Part shown: positions 1 through 9,424 of the stretch, piece after piece | Layout of the letters: each line of letters begins with the position of its first letter | How positions within the stretch are numbered: position 1 is the first letter of the stretch | Assembly: GCF_024205705.1 (NCBI RefSeq) | Contig: NZ_CP073115.1 | Span: 2,415,062 to 2,479,061, forward strand | Direction: 5' to 3' | DNA: 64,000 nucleotides | Source of the DNA: Neisseria subflava | Lineage (GTDB): Bacteria > Pseudomonadota > Gammaproteobacteria > Burkholderiales > Neisseriaceae | Made by a program: the position numbers and the translations under genes | Notes under the pieces: generated by a model | The model's input: the letters and a program-made list of their open reading frames with translations, nothing else | What the model was told of the DNA's origin: nothing | Databases searched by the model: none

Positions 1-1114
1 CTGCTTCGTCCAAGCCGGTTTCGGTATTGAAATGCGGCTCGATGGTTTGAATGCGCAGGTTTTCGGCAATGTTGACCGCTTCGATTTTGCAGGTCGGCTC
101 GCCGACGTTGAATTCGCCGTCCACATCGAAATAAATGCTGACGGCAGGACGGTACGCGCCTACATCAAGGCTGAACGCGGCAATCCAGTTTTCGGGCAAC
201 ATGGTGATTTTGCCGCCGGGGAAATAAACCGTGCTCAAGCGTTCCATGATGTTTTTTTCCATTTTGTCGCCTTGTTTAATGGCAAGCGACGGCGCGGCGA
301 TGTGGATGCCGACGCGTTTCATGCCATTGCCCAAGTCGGTCAGGCTTAAAGCGTCGTCCACTTCGGTGGTTGATTCGTCGTCAATGGAAAAGGCGGTAAC
401 ATCAGCCTTGGGCAAGTCGGGCATTTCAGGAAGCGGAAGGTCGGGGAAGCCTGTTCCTTTTGGGAAGTATTTGATTTCAAACCCGTCTTGCAGGTATTGG
501 GGAATCGACGTAATGCCGCCCGTTTTTTTCGCCAGTTCGTAGGCGGAGATTTTCAGCTCGTCGGCAGCTTTGGTAAAGGCTTTGTAGGTCAGCGACTGCT
601 TGTCGGGTGCGTGTAAGATGGTTTTCAAATCCGCCGCGATTTCAGACGGCATCTCGCCGCGTTTCAAGGCTTCTGCCCAAGCGTCGATTTGCGCGTCTTG
701 CTGTTTTTTGCGTTCGATGGCGGCAAGCGCTTGTTTTAAAGTTTCTTCGGGCGCGGCTTTGAACACGCCTTTGGCTTTTTTGTAGAAATACATCGGCGCG
801 GCGTACAGCGCAATCAAAGTCGCCGCCAGCTCGGTTTTGGTCGGCGCATGGCCGTAATATTCTTCGGCGATGGCTTCGGCGGTAAATTCCTCTTCGCCGC
901 ATACTTCCCACAATAAATCGGTGTCGATGTCCGCCGCCTGCGCCTGCGCGTTCTCCAAAAATGCCGCCATATCGCCGTCAAACTCGGCAAAGACATTGTT
1001 TGCCTTCACTTTGGTGCGCTTGCCGTGTTGGGTATCGACTTGGTAGGTGGCGTCGTTTTTTTGGACGATGGAGGCAACTTTGAATTGGCCGGACTCTTCG
1101 TAAAAGATATTCAT
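1..1114 (-). CDS. RNB-domain 3'-5' exoribonuclease (RNase II/R family), N-terminal 371 residues; C-terminus outside window
   Basis: The minus strand is open without a stop from an ATG at 1114 to the window edge, giving about 371 residues of a longer protein. Around residue 243 it carries the acidic cluster IDDESTTEVDDAL, matching the metal-binding aspartates of the RNB catalytic domain, followed by conserved RNB-type sequence (GIHIAAPSLAI). RNB enzymes degrade RNA processively from the 3' end in the cytoplasm. The first 230 residues are helical and charged and lack a clear cold-shock domain, so I cannot separate an RNase II-like from an RNase R-like member. No strong ribosome binding site precedes the ATG. 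Family assignment is firm; the exact subfamily is not. Confidence 0.82.
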   Translation of the reverse strand, partial: MNIFYEESGQFKVASIVQKNDATYQVDTQHGKRTKVKANNVFAEFDGDMAAFLENAQAQAADIDTDLLWEVCGEEEFTAEAIAEEYYGHAPTKTELAATLIALYAAPMYFYKKAKGVFKAAPEETLKQALAAIERKKQQDAQIDAWAEALKRGEMPSEIAADLKTILHAPDKQSLTYKAFTKAADELKISAYELAKKTGGITSIPQYLQDGFEIKYFPKGTGFPDLPLPEMPDLPKADVTAFSIDDESTTEVDDALSLTDLGNGMKRVGIHIAAPSLAIKQGDKMEKNIMERLSTVYFPGGKITMLPENWIAAFSLDVGAYRPAVSIYFDVDGEFNVGEPTCKIEAVNIAENLRIQTIEPHFNTETGLDEA

Positions 1115-1170
1115 TTTTTTAGGATTTTATAATTTGTAGGAAACGCGTGATTTTAGCAGATTTGCACAAG

Positions 1171-1206
1171 AAAGGCCGTCTGAAAAACATACTTTCAGAC
1201 GGCCTG
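1171..1206. terminator. Inverted DUS pair, terminator of the patatin-like gene
   Basis: Two uptake sequences in opposite orientation (AGGCCGTCTGAAA, short loop, TTTCAGACGGCCT) form a hairpin just past the stop of the minus-strand gene at 1223. Such paired uptake sequences are the usual neisserial intrinsic terminator. Confidence 0.8.
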
Positions 1207-1222
1207 TTCAAACGGCGGATGA

Positions 1223-2143
1223 TTAATACTGATATGCCGCCAGTTTGCGTTTGATTTCAGGCAGGGCGGCGCGTGCGGCCTGTTCGCCCAATTGGATGGC
1301 GCGTTGTTTTTGGTCGAAACCGCCAACCGAACCCAGCTCCAAAACCTGCGGTTTGATGACCACATTGGCTTGTCCCAATTCTTGGCGCAACGCAGTTTGG
1401 CTCATTACGTTGAAGGTTTGGTCAAGATAGGAGAACATGCCTTGGCTGACGTTTTTGGCCGGACGGGCGGAAATATCGACGGCAATGATGAAGTTTGCGC
1501 CCAATTTTTTCGCCGCGCTGACCGGTACGGGTTGCGACAGGCCGCCGTCTACATATTTGCGGCTGCCGATAACGACAGGTTGAAACACGTTCGGAATCGA
1601 AGCAGAAGCGCGGACTGCTTGTCCGGCATTGCCTACGTTGAACACCACCGGTTTGCCACTTTCAAAATCGGTCGCAACAGCGGCAAATTTGATGGGGAAC
1701 TGCTGCATCGGGCGGTTGCCAACTTTGCGGTTGATGTAGTTTTGCAGTTTTTCGCCTTTGATGAAGCCGCTGGTGGACAAGGTCAAATCCACTAAATCGG
1801 TTTTACCCAAAATTTCCGCTTCCAATTCGAGGCGGTCGGGCGACATTCCCGAAGCGTACATACTGCCGACAATCGAGCCGGCGGATGTACCGGTAACGAT
1901 TTTGATCGGGATATTGTTTTCTTTCAAAACCTTAATAATGCCGATATGGGCAAAACCTTTGGATGCGCCGCCGCCCAAAGCCAGCGCAACCGTGGCTTTC
2001 GGTTTGGGTGCAGTATGAGAAACCGTATTTTGACCCTGCGTAGAAGGTTTGGATTGCGGCGCGTTGCCGCTCGGACAGGCAGCCAATACCAAGACGGACG
2101 AAGCGGCTAAAAACGTTTTGAATGTGGAAAAAAGTTTATTCAT
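1223..2143 (-). CDS. Patatin-like phospholipase lipoprotein (RssA/NTE family)
   Basis: 306 residues. The N-terminus is a lipoprotein signal ending in LAAC with the lipidated Cys at 23, so the protein is probably anchored in an envelope membrane. The patatin fold is shown by the oxyanion motif GGGASKG (57-63), the nucleophile motif GTSAGS (Ser88) and the DGG motif holding the catalytic Asp199. Patatin-like proteins of this branch are predicted lysophospholipase/esterase enzymes; the substrate cannot be read from sequence. The gene stands alone between two inverted uptake-sequence terminators, so it is probably monocistronic. Confidence 0.88.
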   Translation of the reverse strand: MNKLFSTFKTFLAASSVLVLAACPSGNAPQSKPSTQGQNTVSHTAPKPKATVALALGGGASKGFAHIGIIKVLKENNIPIKIVTGTSAGSIVGSMYASGMSPDRLELEAEILGKTDLVDLTLSTSGFIKGEKLQNYINRKVGNRPMQQFPIKFAAVATDFESGKPVVFNVGNAGQAVRASASIPNVFQPVVIGSRKYVDGGLSQPVPVSAAKKLGANFIIAVDISARPAKNVSQGMFSYLDQTFNVMSQTALRQELGQANVVIKPQVLELGSVGGFDQKQRAIQLGEQAARAALPEIKRKLAAYQY

Positions 2144-2198
2144 GTTCAGACAGCCTTTAATATGTCGAAGGGGTTATTTTACTCTGAAATTAAGTCGA

Positions 2199-2234
2199 AA
2201 GGCCGTCTGAAATTAGGATTCAGACGGCCTTTTA
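2199..2234. terminator. Inverted DUS pair, terminator of the DUF533 gene
   Basis: AGGCCGTCTGAAATT facing ATTCAGACGGCCTTTT, with a run of T on the plus side. It lies between the DUF533 gene stop and the next upstream start; a terminator role is inferred from position and structure. Confidence 0.75.
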
Positions 2235-2242
2235 AATCTAGC

Positions 2243-2860
2243 TTAAGCCAATTCGAGCTGTTTTTCCAAACTTTCGACCAGTTGGTCGTCCAAATTCAAA
2301 GCTTGGGACAAACGGCTCAGGAACACGATTTCCTTGCGCGACAAGTCCGCGCAGACCAATCGGGCCGCCAGATAAGTTTCGGCTGCTAAAGCCTCGTCGC
2401 TGCCGACAGAAGCGGCAATTTGCTCGATGGAGGCCGGTTGCGCATATTCCGCCTGCAACCATGCCGCCGTTTCCGCATCGCTGCCGCTTTCACGCTCAAT
2501 GGCCGCGCGTTCCGCATCGTCAATCAGGCCGTCTGAAGCCGCCGCCGCAATCATTGTTTGCAAAATTACACGGCTGTGGTTTTCACCAATCAGGCCGGCA
2601 GGTTGGAACGCACTTTGCGGCAATTCGTCCTGTTGGCGGTTTTGTTTCCAGTTTTGATAGCCTTTATAAGCCAGAAAACCCAAAGCGGCGACTGAGCCGG
2701 CCTTGACCAGCTTCTTCGCGTTTTTCTTTTTCAACAGCATCGATGCCAAAGCACCCGTCAACGCGCCGCCGCCGAAAGAATTAAGCGGGCTGTCCGCCAC
2801 CGCTTTGCCGCCTTTTTGAGCCGCACCCAAAACCTGATTGAGTAACTGACTGAAATCCAT
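2243..2860 (-). CDS. DUF533 (YebE-like) tellurite-resistance TerB-fold inner-membrane protein
   Basis: 205 residues from the ATG at 2860, chosen because GGAGATTTTTT sits directly before it. A longer open frame reaching to 3082 lacks that support. The start MDFSQLLNQVLG is followed by a glycine-rich membrane-associated stretch (about 28-70) and a C-terminal helical TerB-like domain with acidic residues (SDGLIDDAERAAIE). DUF533 proteins are widespread and have no established biochemical role. The gene diverges from rsgA across 150 bp. Confidence 0.8.
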   Translation of the reverse strand: MDFSQLLNQVLGAAQKGGKAVADSPLNSFGGGALTGALASMLLKKKNAKKLVKAGSVAALGFLAYKGYQNWKQNRQQDELPQSAFQPAGLIGENHSRVILQTMIAAAASDGLIDDAERAAIERESGSDAETAAWLQAEYAQPASIEQIAASVGSDEALAAETYLAARLVCADLSRKEIVFLSRLSQALNLDDQLVESLEKQLELA

Positions 2861-3010
2861 AAAAAATCTCCTGAAAACAAATACATTGCAAATATAGGGC
2901 AGAAACACCAAAAAACCAAGCCAAAGAAAGTTAAAAGGTGCAAACAAGTTTTCAGACGGCCATAGCCGACTTTCGGTACAATCACACCATTCCAAACAAT
3001 AAATCCCATC

Positions 3011-3874
3011 ATGACCGATACCGCCCAAATCATTACCAGCTATGGCCGCCGTTATATCGTCCGCACCCCGACGGCCAAACATATGACGCCACCACCCGCA
3101 AAAAACGCGTCGATTTCGCCTGCGGCGACCAAGTCCGCATCAGCCCCATCAACGGTGAACAAGTCGTGATCGAAGACTACCTCCCGCGCGAAAGCCTGCT
3201 CTACCGCCAAGACGCGTGGAAAACCAAACTGATTGCCGCCAATGTTACCCAACTGCTTATCGTAACCGCCGCCAGCCCCTCACCCAGTGAAGCCCTGTTG
3301 CAACGCGCCCTCCTCGCAGCCGAAGCGGCCGGCATTAACGCCGTCATCGTCCTCAACAAAGCCGACCTCCCCGAAACCGCCCAATGGCGCGAGAAACTCA
3401 AATTCTACGAAACCCTTGGCTACCCGTGGTCGAAACCAACGCATTGGAAAACGCCGACATCCTGCGTCCCATTTTAGAAGGGCAAACCAACATCCTGCTC
3501 GGACAAAGCGGCATGGGCAAGTCCACCCTGACCAACGCCCTACTCGGCAACCAAGCCGCCCGAACCGGTGACATTTCCACCGCGCTCGACTCCGGCAAAC
3601 ACACCACCACCCACGCCCAACTGTACGATTTAAACGCAGAAACCCGACTCATCGATTCCCCCGGCCTGCAAGAATTCGGCCTGCACCATCTCCAAGCCGC
3701 CGATTTATTGCAATACTTCCCGACCTGCGCCACCTTATCGGCCAATGCCGTTTCCACAACTGCACCCACCGCGCCGAACCCGGCTGCGCCGTCAAAGCCG
3801 CTGTCGAATCAGGCGAAGCCAAACCCGAGCGCATCGAATTTCTGCAACGTGTTACCGATGAATTGTTGAGATAA
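3011..3874 (+). CDS. rsgA: Ribosome small-subunit biogenesis GTPase RsgA; reading frame broken by three one-base losses
   Basis: The start ATG at 3011 gives MTDTAQIITSYGRRYIV. Three changes of frame follow, each at a run of C: near 3066-3069 (ACCCCGAC), 3424-3427 (TACCCGTG) and 3720-3723 (TTCCCGAC). Restoring one C at each gives an uninterrupted RsgA of about 288 residues: OB-fold, circularly permuted GTPase with NKAD (G4), P-loop GQSGMGKST and DSPG (G3), then the zinc-binding region C-H-C (CRFHNC). RsgA matures the 30S subunit late in assembly. Because all three lesions are homopolymer contractions, sequencing error is more likely than a pseudogene. Confidence 0.85.
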
Positions 3875-3906
3875 AGTTTGAGTGGAAATAAGCGTTTGGA
3901 TAAATA

Positions 3907-3943
3907 AAAAGGCCATCTGAAAGTTTCAGACGGCCTTTTTTTA
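3907..3943. terminator. Inverted uptake-sequence terminator after rsgA, one arm variant
   Basis: AAAGGCCATCTGAAAG pairs with TTTCAGACGGCCTTTTTTT. The left arm carries GCCATCTGAA instead of GCCGTCTGAA, giving a G-T wobble in the stem. Strong T run on the plus strand. Confidence 0.8.
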
Positions 3944-3982
3944 AAGAATAACCAAATTTACCTTTCAACCGGCACTGCTACC

Positions 3983-4177
3983 TTAGCGGGAAAGTGACGG
4001 TGCTTTTCGTGGCGGATTGATCATGAGAAGAACGGCTTCTTCAATTTGTTTGTCCTCCCGATCATGGAGCTCTACCGGAAACTTCAGACGCAATACTGTC
4101 ACAATAGCGCCAACCGATAAGCCTGCGGCATGAAGCAACTCAATTTCTTTAAGTACTGGAGCGGAAAGGTTTAACAT
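3983..4177 (-). CDS. Conserved small protein downstream of metG, function unknown
   Basis: 64 residues from an ATG preceded by AAGGAG, a good ribosome binding site that lies right after the metG stop codon (20 bp apart). It is therefore probably co-transcribed with metG. The protein is soluble, helical and charged, has no signal peptide or cysteines, and I do not recognise a domain. The ribosome binding site, spacing and typical neisserial codon use support a real gene. Confidence 0.65.
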   Translation of the reverse strand: MLNLSAPVLKEIELLHAAGLSVGAIVTVLRLKFPVELHDREDKQIEEAVLLMINPPRKAPSLSR

Positions 4178-4197
4178 GGTTTCTCCTTATGGTTTGG

Positions 4198-6261
4198 CTA
4201 AGCCTTAGCCCACTTTATCCCGGGTTGCGCGCCTGCGTCAACGTCGAGGAGCTTCAGTTTGCCCTCTGCCGTGGCGGCGGAGAGGATCATGCCTTCGGAT
4301 ACGCCGAATTTTGCCATTTTGCGCGGGGCGAAGTTGGCGACGGCAATGACCATGCGGCCGTTCAATTCGGCAGGGTTGGGATAAGATGCGGCGATGCCGG
4401 AGAAGATGATGCGTTTTTCAAAACCGAAATCGAGGTCGAATTTCAAAAGTTTGGTGCTGCCTTCAACGGCTTCGCAGTTCAATACTTTGGCGACGCGCAT
4501 GTCGATTTTCATAAAGTCGTCAAAGCTCGCTTGTTCGGCGACTTTTTCGTATTTGCTCTCTTCGGCGGCAGGCGCGGCTGCGGCGGCGATGCTTTGTTTG
4601 TTGGCTTCGATTAAATCGTCCACTTGTTTTTGCTCCACTCGTTGCATTAAATGTTCGTACTTGTTGATGGCGTGTTCGCCCAAGGTTTCGCGTGTATTTG
4701 CCCAAGTGATGGTTTCCAAATTCAGGAATTTGGCGGCATTTTCGGCCACTTTCGGCAATACGGGGGCGAGGTAGGCGGTCAACATGGTAAAGGCGTTGAT
4801 GAGCTCGCTGCACACTTCATGCAGGCGTGCGTCTTGGCCTTCTTGTTTCGCCAGTTCCCAAGGTTTGTTGGCATCAACGTATTCGTTGACAATGTCCGCC
4901 AATGCCATGATGTCGCGCAGGGCGCGGGCGTATTCGCGGTTCTCGTATTGCTCGGCGATGGTCTCGCTTTCGGCAGCGAGTTTTGCCAGCAATGCGCTGC
5001 CTGAAACGTCTTTCAGACGGCCTTCAAAGCGTTTGGCGATGAAACCTGATGCGCGGGCGGCGATGTTGACGTATTTGCCGACGAGGTCGCTGTTGACGCG
5101 GCTGATAAAGTCTTGCAGGTTCAAATCGATGTCTTCGATTTTGCTGTTGAGTTTAGCGGCAATGTAGTAGCGCATCCACTCGGGGTTCAGGCCTTGTTCC
5201 AGATAGGATTTGGCGGTGATGAAGGTGCCGCGCGATTTGGACATTTTTTGCCCGTCCACGGTCAGGAAGCCGTGTGCGTACACGCCGGTCGGGGCGCGGT
5301 GGCCGGAGAAATGCAGCATGGCGGGCCAGAACAGGGCGTGGAAATAGAGGATGTCTTTGCCGATGAAGTGGTACATCTCGGTTTGGCTGTCGGCTTTGAA
5401 GTATTCGTCGAAATCGACGCCGATGCGGTCGCACAGGTTTTTAAACGAGGCCATGTAGCCGACGGGCGCGTCCAGCCAAACGTAGAAGTATTTGCCCGGC
5501 GCGTCGGGGATTTCGAAACCGAAATACGGCGCGTCGCGGGAAATGTCCCAGTCGGACAGGGTGGTTTCTTCGCCTTCGCCCAGCCATTCTTTCATTTTGT
5601 TGAGGGCTTCGGGTTGCAGATGGGGCTTGCCGTCGTGCGGGTTGTTGCCGGAAGTCCATGCTTTGAGGAAGTCGGCGCATTCGCCGAGTTTGAAGAAGAA
5701 GTGTTCGGATTCGCGCAATTCGGGTTTGGCACCGGAAACGGCGGAATACGGATTAATCAGTTCGGTCGGGGAATAGGTCGTGCCGCAGACTTCGCAGTTG
5801 TCGCCGTATTGGTCTTGGGCGTGGCATTTGGGGCATTCGCCTTTGACGAAGCGGTCGGGCAGGAACATTTGTTTTTCGGGGTCGAAAAGCTGCTCGATGA
5901 CGCGACTTTCGATTTTGCCGTTAGCTTTCAATGCGCGGTAAATGTCTTGGGAAAACTGTTTGTTTTCAGGGGAATGGGTGCTGTAATAATTGTCGTAGCC
6001 GATGCCGAAACCGGTAAAGTCGGCGAGGTGCTCTTCGCGCACTTTGGCAATCATGTCTTCAGGCGCGATGCCTTGTTTTTGAGCGGCAAGCATCACGGGC
6101 GTGCCATGGGTATCGTCGGCGCAGCAGTAGTAGCATTTGTGGCCGCGCAGTTTTTGGAAGCGTACCCAAACGTCGGTTTGGATGTGTTCGACCATGTGGC
6201 CGAGGTGAATGCTGCCGTTGGCATACGGCAGCGCGGAAGTGACAAGGATTTTGCGTGTCAT
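4198..6261 (-). CDS. metG: Methionine--tRNA ligase
   Basis: 687 residues from the ATG at 6261 (MTRKILVTSALPYANG). The open frame extends 21 codons further upstream but those residues do not belong to the family. The HIGH-type motif is HLGH (19-22), the four-cysteine zinc knuckle CPKC...CEVC lies in the connective domain, and KMSKS lies near residue 338. A C-terminal EMAP/Trbp111 tRNA-binding domain (DDFMKIDMRVAKV onward) makes it the long dimeric type. It charges initiator and elongator tRNA-Met. A small gene follows 20 bp downstream. Confidence 0.97.
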   Translation of the reverse strand: MTRKILVTSALPYANGSIHLGHMVEHIQTDVWVRFQKLRGHKCYYCCADDTHGTPVMLAAQKQGIAPEDMIAKVREEHLADFTGFGIGYDNYYSTHSPENKQFSQDIYRALKANGKIESRVIEQLFDPEKQMFLPDRFVKGECPKCHAQDQYGDNCEVCGTTYSPTELINPYSAVSGAKPELRESEHFFFKLGECADFLKAWTSGNNPHDGKPHLQPEALNKMKEWLGEGEETTLSDWDISRDAPYFGFEIPDAPGKYFYVWLDAPVGYMASFKNLCDRIGVDFDEYFKADSQTEMYHFIGKDILYFHALFWPAMLHFSGHRAPTGVYAHGFLTVDGQKMSKSRGTFITAKSYLEQGLNPEWMRYYIAAKLNSKIEDIDLNLQDFISRVNSDLVGKYVNIAARASGFIAKRFEGRLKDVSGSALLAKLAAESETIAEQYENREYARALRDIMALADIVNEYVDANKPWELAKQEGQDARLHEVCSELINAFTMLTAYLAPVLPKVAENAAKFLNLETITWANTRETLGEHAINKYEHLMQRVEQKQVDDLIEANKQSIAAAAAPAAEESKYEKVAEQASFDDFMKIDMRVAKVLNCEAVEGSTKLLKFDLDFGFEKRIIFSGIAASYPNPAELNGRMVIAVANFAPRKMAKFGVSEGMILSAATAEGKLKLLDVDAGAQPGIKWAKA

Positions 6262-6322
6262 GGTTTGTGCTTTTAAAAACAATGGATAAAGATGTTGGGA
6301 ATTATACCGCAAAACAATACGC

Positions 6323-6367
6323 AAAGGCCGTCTGAAACCCGATTGCCGGTGTTTCAGACGGCCTTTT
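6323..6367. terminator. Inverted DUS pair between murA and metG
   Basis: AAAGGCCGTCTGAAAC and GTTTCAGACGGCCTTTT with a short loop, just downstream of murA (minus strand). Confidence 0.8.
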
Positions 6368-6388
6368 ATTTATCGGCTGCGTATGGAA

Positions 6389-7642
6389 TTAACCGCGTAC
6401 GCGTTCGATTTTTGCGCCTACGCCGCCGAGTTTTTTCTCGATGTATTCATAGCCGCGGTCAAGGTGGTAGATGCGTTCGACGATGGTTTCGCCATCTGCG
6501 ACCAAACCGGCCATGACGAGGCTGGCGGAGGCGCGCAGGTCGGTTGCCATCACGACGGCGCCGGAGAGTTTCTCTACGCCTTTGATGTAGGCGGTGTTGC
6601 CTTCGGTGGTGATGTCTGCGCCCATGCGGTTGAGTTCGGGAACGTGCATGAAGCGGTTTTCAAAAATGGTTTCCACCACGCGGCTGCTGCCTTCGGCAAT
6701 GGCGTTCATGGCCATAAACTGCGCCTGCATGTCGGTTGGGAAGCCAGGGTGGACGACGGTACGGATGTCCACGGCTTTGGGGCGTTGTTGCATGTCGATG
6801 GAAATCCAGTTGTCGCCTGCTTCGATGATGGCGCCGGCTTCGGTCAGTTTGTCCAATACGACTTCCATGGTTTTAGGGGCGGCATTGCGCAGGACGACTT
6901 TGCCGCCAGTCATGGCGACGGCGCAGAGGAAGGTACCGGCTTCGATACGGTCGGGAACGACGCTGTGTTCGCAGCCGTGCAGCTCTTTTACGCCTTCGAT
7001 GGTCATGGTTGCTGTACCGATGCCGCTGATTTTTGCGCCCATTTTAACGAGGCATTCGGCCAAATCGACGACTTCGGGCTCTATGGCGCAGTTTTCGAGG
7101 ATGGTGGTGCCTTCGGCAAGCGTGGCCGCCATCAGCAGGTTTTCGGTACCGCCGACGGTTACGACATCCATGGTGACGCGCGTGCCTTTCAGACGGCCTT
7201 TGGCTTTGACGTAACCGTGTTCGATGGTGATTTCCGCACCCATGGTTTCGAGGCCTTTGAGGTGTTGGTCAACCGGGCGCGAACCGATGGCACAACCGCC
7301 GGGCAGGCTGACTTGGGCTTCGCCGAAGCGGGCGAGGGTCGGGCCCAAAACCAAAATGGATGCGCGCATGGTTTTTACCAGCTCGTAAGGTGCGCAGGTG
7401 TTGTTGACGGTGCCGCCGTTGATTTCAAATTCGGAGATGTTGTCGGTCAAAACGCGTGCGCCCATGCCTTGCAGCAGTTTTTGGGTGGTTTTGACGTCGG
7501 CGAGCATGGGTACGTTTTTCAAGCGTAAAGTGCCGGAAGTCAGTAGACCGGCACACATCAGCGGCAGGGCGGCGTTTTTTGCGCCGGATACGATGATTTC
7601 GCCGTTGAGGGGGCCATTGGCAGAGATTTTGAGTTTGTCCAC
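6389..7642 (-). CDS. murA: UDP-N-acetylglucosamine 1-carboxyvinyltransferase
   Basis: First committed step of peptidoglycan synthesis: transfers enolpyruvate from PEP to UDP-GlcNAc in the cytoplasm. 417 residues counted from the GTG at 7642 (then DKLKISANG), which gives the usual neisserial MurA length. An upstream GTG at 7669 would add nine unrelated residues. Visible motifs are SGAKNAALP at the start and the loop GGCAIGSRPVDQH with the catalytic Cys near 116, the residue attacked by fosfomycin. It is followed by an uptake-sequence terminator, so it is likely transcribed alone. Confidence 0.95.
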   Translation of the reverse strand: MDKLKISANGPLNGEIIVSGAKNAALPLMCAGLLTSGTLRLKNVPMLADVKTTQKLLQGMGARVLTDNISEFEINGGTVNNTCAPYELVKTMRASILVLGPTLARFGEAQVSLPGGCAIGSRPVDQHLKGLETMGAEITIEHGYVKAKGRLKGTRVTMDVVTVGGTENLLMAATLAEGTTILENCAIEPEVVDLAECLVKMGAKISGIGTATMTIEGVKELHGCEHSVVPDRIEAGTFLCAVAMTGGKVVLRNAAPKTMEVVLDKLTEAGAIIEAGDNWISIDMQQRPKAVDIRTVVHPGFPTDMQAQFMAMNAIAEGSSRVVETIFENRFMHVPELNRMGADITTEGNTAYIKGVEKLSGAVVMATDLRASASLVMAGLVADGETIVERIYHLDRGYEYIEKKLGGVGAKIERVRG

Positions 7643-7798
7643 AGGATGTCTTTCGTTATTTGTCTGCACGGCTTATGCCGCACAAATGAAATGAGATGAA
7701 TAATAAACCATCAATTATAAGGGATTATGCCCTTGCTGTTAGATTTGGCAGTATTAAATTTTCACAAGGTTTGTTTAAGTTGCGAAAGGATAAGATTT

Positions 7799-7832
7799 CA
7801 GGCCGTCTGAATGGTTCAGACGGCCTGTTTGC
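7799..7832. terminator. Inverted DUS pair after ftsX
   Basis: AGGCCGTCTGAATGGTTCAGACGGCCT, an almost loopless hairpin 6 bp past the ftsX stop codon on the minus strand. Confidence 0.75.
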
Positions 7833-7838
7833 CAAGGC

Positions 7839-8756
7839 TTATTTTTTGGCTTTGAAGCCTAAGAGGTGTTGCGTGGTGGCCAGCCATGCGCCGAATACGC
7901 CCAGCGCGATGACGAAGCCGAATACCAGCGACACTTCGCTAAATGTGAAGAAACGCCAGCCGATGTTCAGGCCGTAGGGTTTGAAAATTGCGTCCACCAG
8001 CGGCTGTACTTCGGCCAAAAGCCAAGCCGACAAGCCCAAGCTGACGGCGGCGGAGAAAATACTCTGCCACATTGCCTGATAAAGGAAAGGACGGCGGATG
8101 AAGGAAGCGGGCGCCCCCAACAGCTTGGTGATTTCCAACTCTTCTTTGCGGCTGAGGATTTGCAGGCGGATGGTGTTGTGTGCCACCAAGACAAAGGCCA
8201 TGCCCAAAGTCAGCGAGAGGAACCATAAAATCTTGCGGATAAATTCATTAATACGATAAAGGGTTTGTACCCATTCGGTATCCATGGTTGCCGATTCGAC
8301 GCGCGGCAGTTTGGTAATGTCTTTATAGATGGCCTGCATCTGATCCGGAGAAGTGGCAGGGTCGGGCGTAACGATAAAGACATCGGGCAACGGGTTGCCA
8401 TCGAGCATGGAAACGAGGTTTTGGTCGAGATTGGTCTGCAATTCTTCCAAACCTTCCTGCTTGCTGATAAAGCGGACTTTATCGATACGGCTGTCGCGTT
8501 GGAGCAGGTTTTTCACCGTATCGGCATCAGAACTTGCCGCATCGGTGTCCATATAAACCGTAATCTGCGGCGACTCGTTGAGTTTGCCCAATACGCTTTG
8601 CCCGCTTTGGATGCCCAAATACATAAACAGCGGCAAGGTCATGGCAACGGCAAGCATGAGCAGGGTCAGCAGCGTGCCGATGGGTTGGCGCAAAAGCTCT
8701 TTGAGCGCGGCGCGTGCCGATTCGACGTGTAACGAGATATAGTGAATCATACTCAT
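7839..8756 (-). CDS. ftsX: Cell-division ABC transporter permease FtsX
   Basis: 305 residues with the FtsX layout: cytoplasmic N-terminus, first membrane helix (about 24-46), a large periplasmic domain, then three helices in the C-terminal third. FtsEX links the divisome to peptidoglycan hydrolase activation at the septum. The start ATG at 8756 overlaps the ftsE stop codon as ATGA, so the two genes are translationally coupled and the start is well fixed. Confidence 0.93.
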   Translation of the reverse strand: MSMIHYISLHVESARAALKELLRQPIGTLLTLLMLAVAMTLPLFMYLGIQSGQSVLGKLNESPQITVYMDTDAASSDADTVKNLLQRDSRIDKVRFISKQEGLEELQTNLDQNLVSMLDGNPLPDVFIVTPDPATSPDQMQAIYKDITKLPRVESATMDTEWVQTLYRINEFIRKILWFLSLTLGMAFVLVAHNTIRLQILSRKEELEITKLLGAPASFIRRPFLYQAMWQSIFSAAVSLGLSAWLLAEVQPLVDAIFKPYGLNIGWRFFTFSEVSLVFGFVIALGVFGAWLATTQHLLGFKAKK

Positions 8757-9403
8757 GCGAGGCGTCCTTTCTGCAGGCGCAAGACGCGGTGGCCGTAATC
8801 TGCCATCAGCGTTTCATCGTGCGCCGCAACAATCACGGTCGTGCCTGCTTCGTGGAAGGTTTTGAACAATTCCATAATATCCAGCGCATAGGCGCGGTCG
8901 AGGCTGGCGGACGGCTCGTCGGCAATCAGCAGGCTGGGTTGGTGAACCACTGCACGCGCGATGCACAAACGCTGTTGTTCTCCGCCGGACAAAGTGATGG
9001 GCATATCGTTTTCGCGGCCTTTCAAGCCGACTTTCTCAATCGCAATACGCGCGCGCTCTTCCGCTTTGCGCGGCTGGTAGCCACTAATCCGCAAAGGCAG
9101 GATAACGTTTTGCAAGACATTGCGGTCGTAGAGAATTTTGTGGTCTTGGAAGACAATGCCGATATGTTGGCGCATAAAGCCGATCTGATTGTCGCTCAAG
9201 GTGCCGAGGTCTTGATTGTTGAACCAAACCTTGCCTTTGGTAGGCTTGGTAATGCCTGAAATCAGCTTCAAAATGGTGGATTTGCCCGAACCCGAATGGC
9301 CGGCGATAAAAATCATCTCACCTTTGTTAATCTGGAAACTGACATTTTTCAGGGCTTCGAAACCGCCGGGATAGGTTTTGGAAACTTGTTCGAAACGGAT
9401 CAT
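8753..9403 (-). CDS. ftsE: Cell-division ATP-binding protein FtsE
   Basis: 216 residues. Walker A is GHSGSGKST (35-43), the ABC signature is LSGGEQQR, Walker B is LLIADEP and the switch histidine lies in VAAHDE. It forms a cytoplasmic complex with FtsX, encoded directly downstream with a 4-bp overlap. Length and motifs are standard. Confidence 0.95.
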   Translation of the reverse strand: MIRFEQVSKTYPGGFEALKNVSFQINKGEMIFIAGHSGSGKSTILKLISGITKPTKGKVWFNNQDLGTLSDNQIGFMRQHIGIVFQDHKILYDRNVLQNVILPLRISGYQPRKAEERARIAIEKVGLKGRENDMPITLSGGEQQRLCIARAVVHQPSLLIADEPSASLDRAYALDIMELFKTFHEAGTTVIVAAHDETLMADYGHRVLRLQKGRLA

Positions 9404-9424
9404 GGGTTTTCCTGAAAATAGGGA

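Noticed and set aside
2861..3082. Extended N-terminus for the DUF533 protein starting at 3082
   Set aside because: The extra 74 residues overlap the divergent rsgA start and lack a ribosome binding site, whereas the ATG at 2860 has a good one.
5113..6276. 387-codon plus-strand open frame
   Set aside because: It is exactly antisense to metG, is rich in V/F/G as typical of antisense frames in this codon usage, and has no ribosome binding site or recognisable motif.
6383..7528. 381-codon plus-strand open frame
   Set aside because: Antisense shadow of murA with the same skewed composition; no family features.
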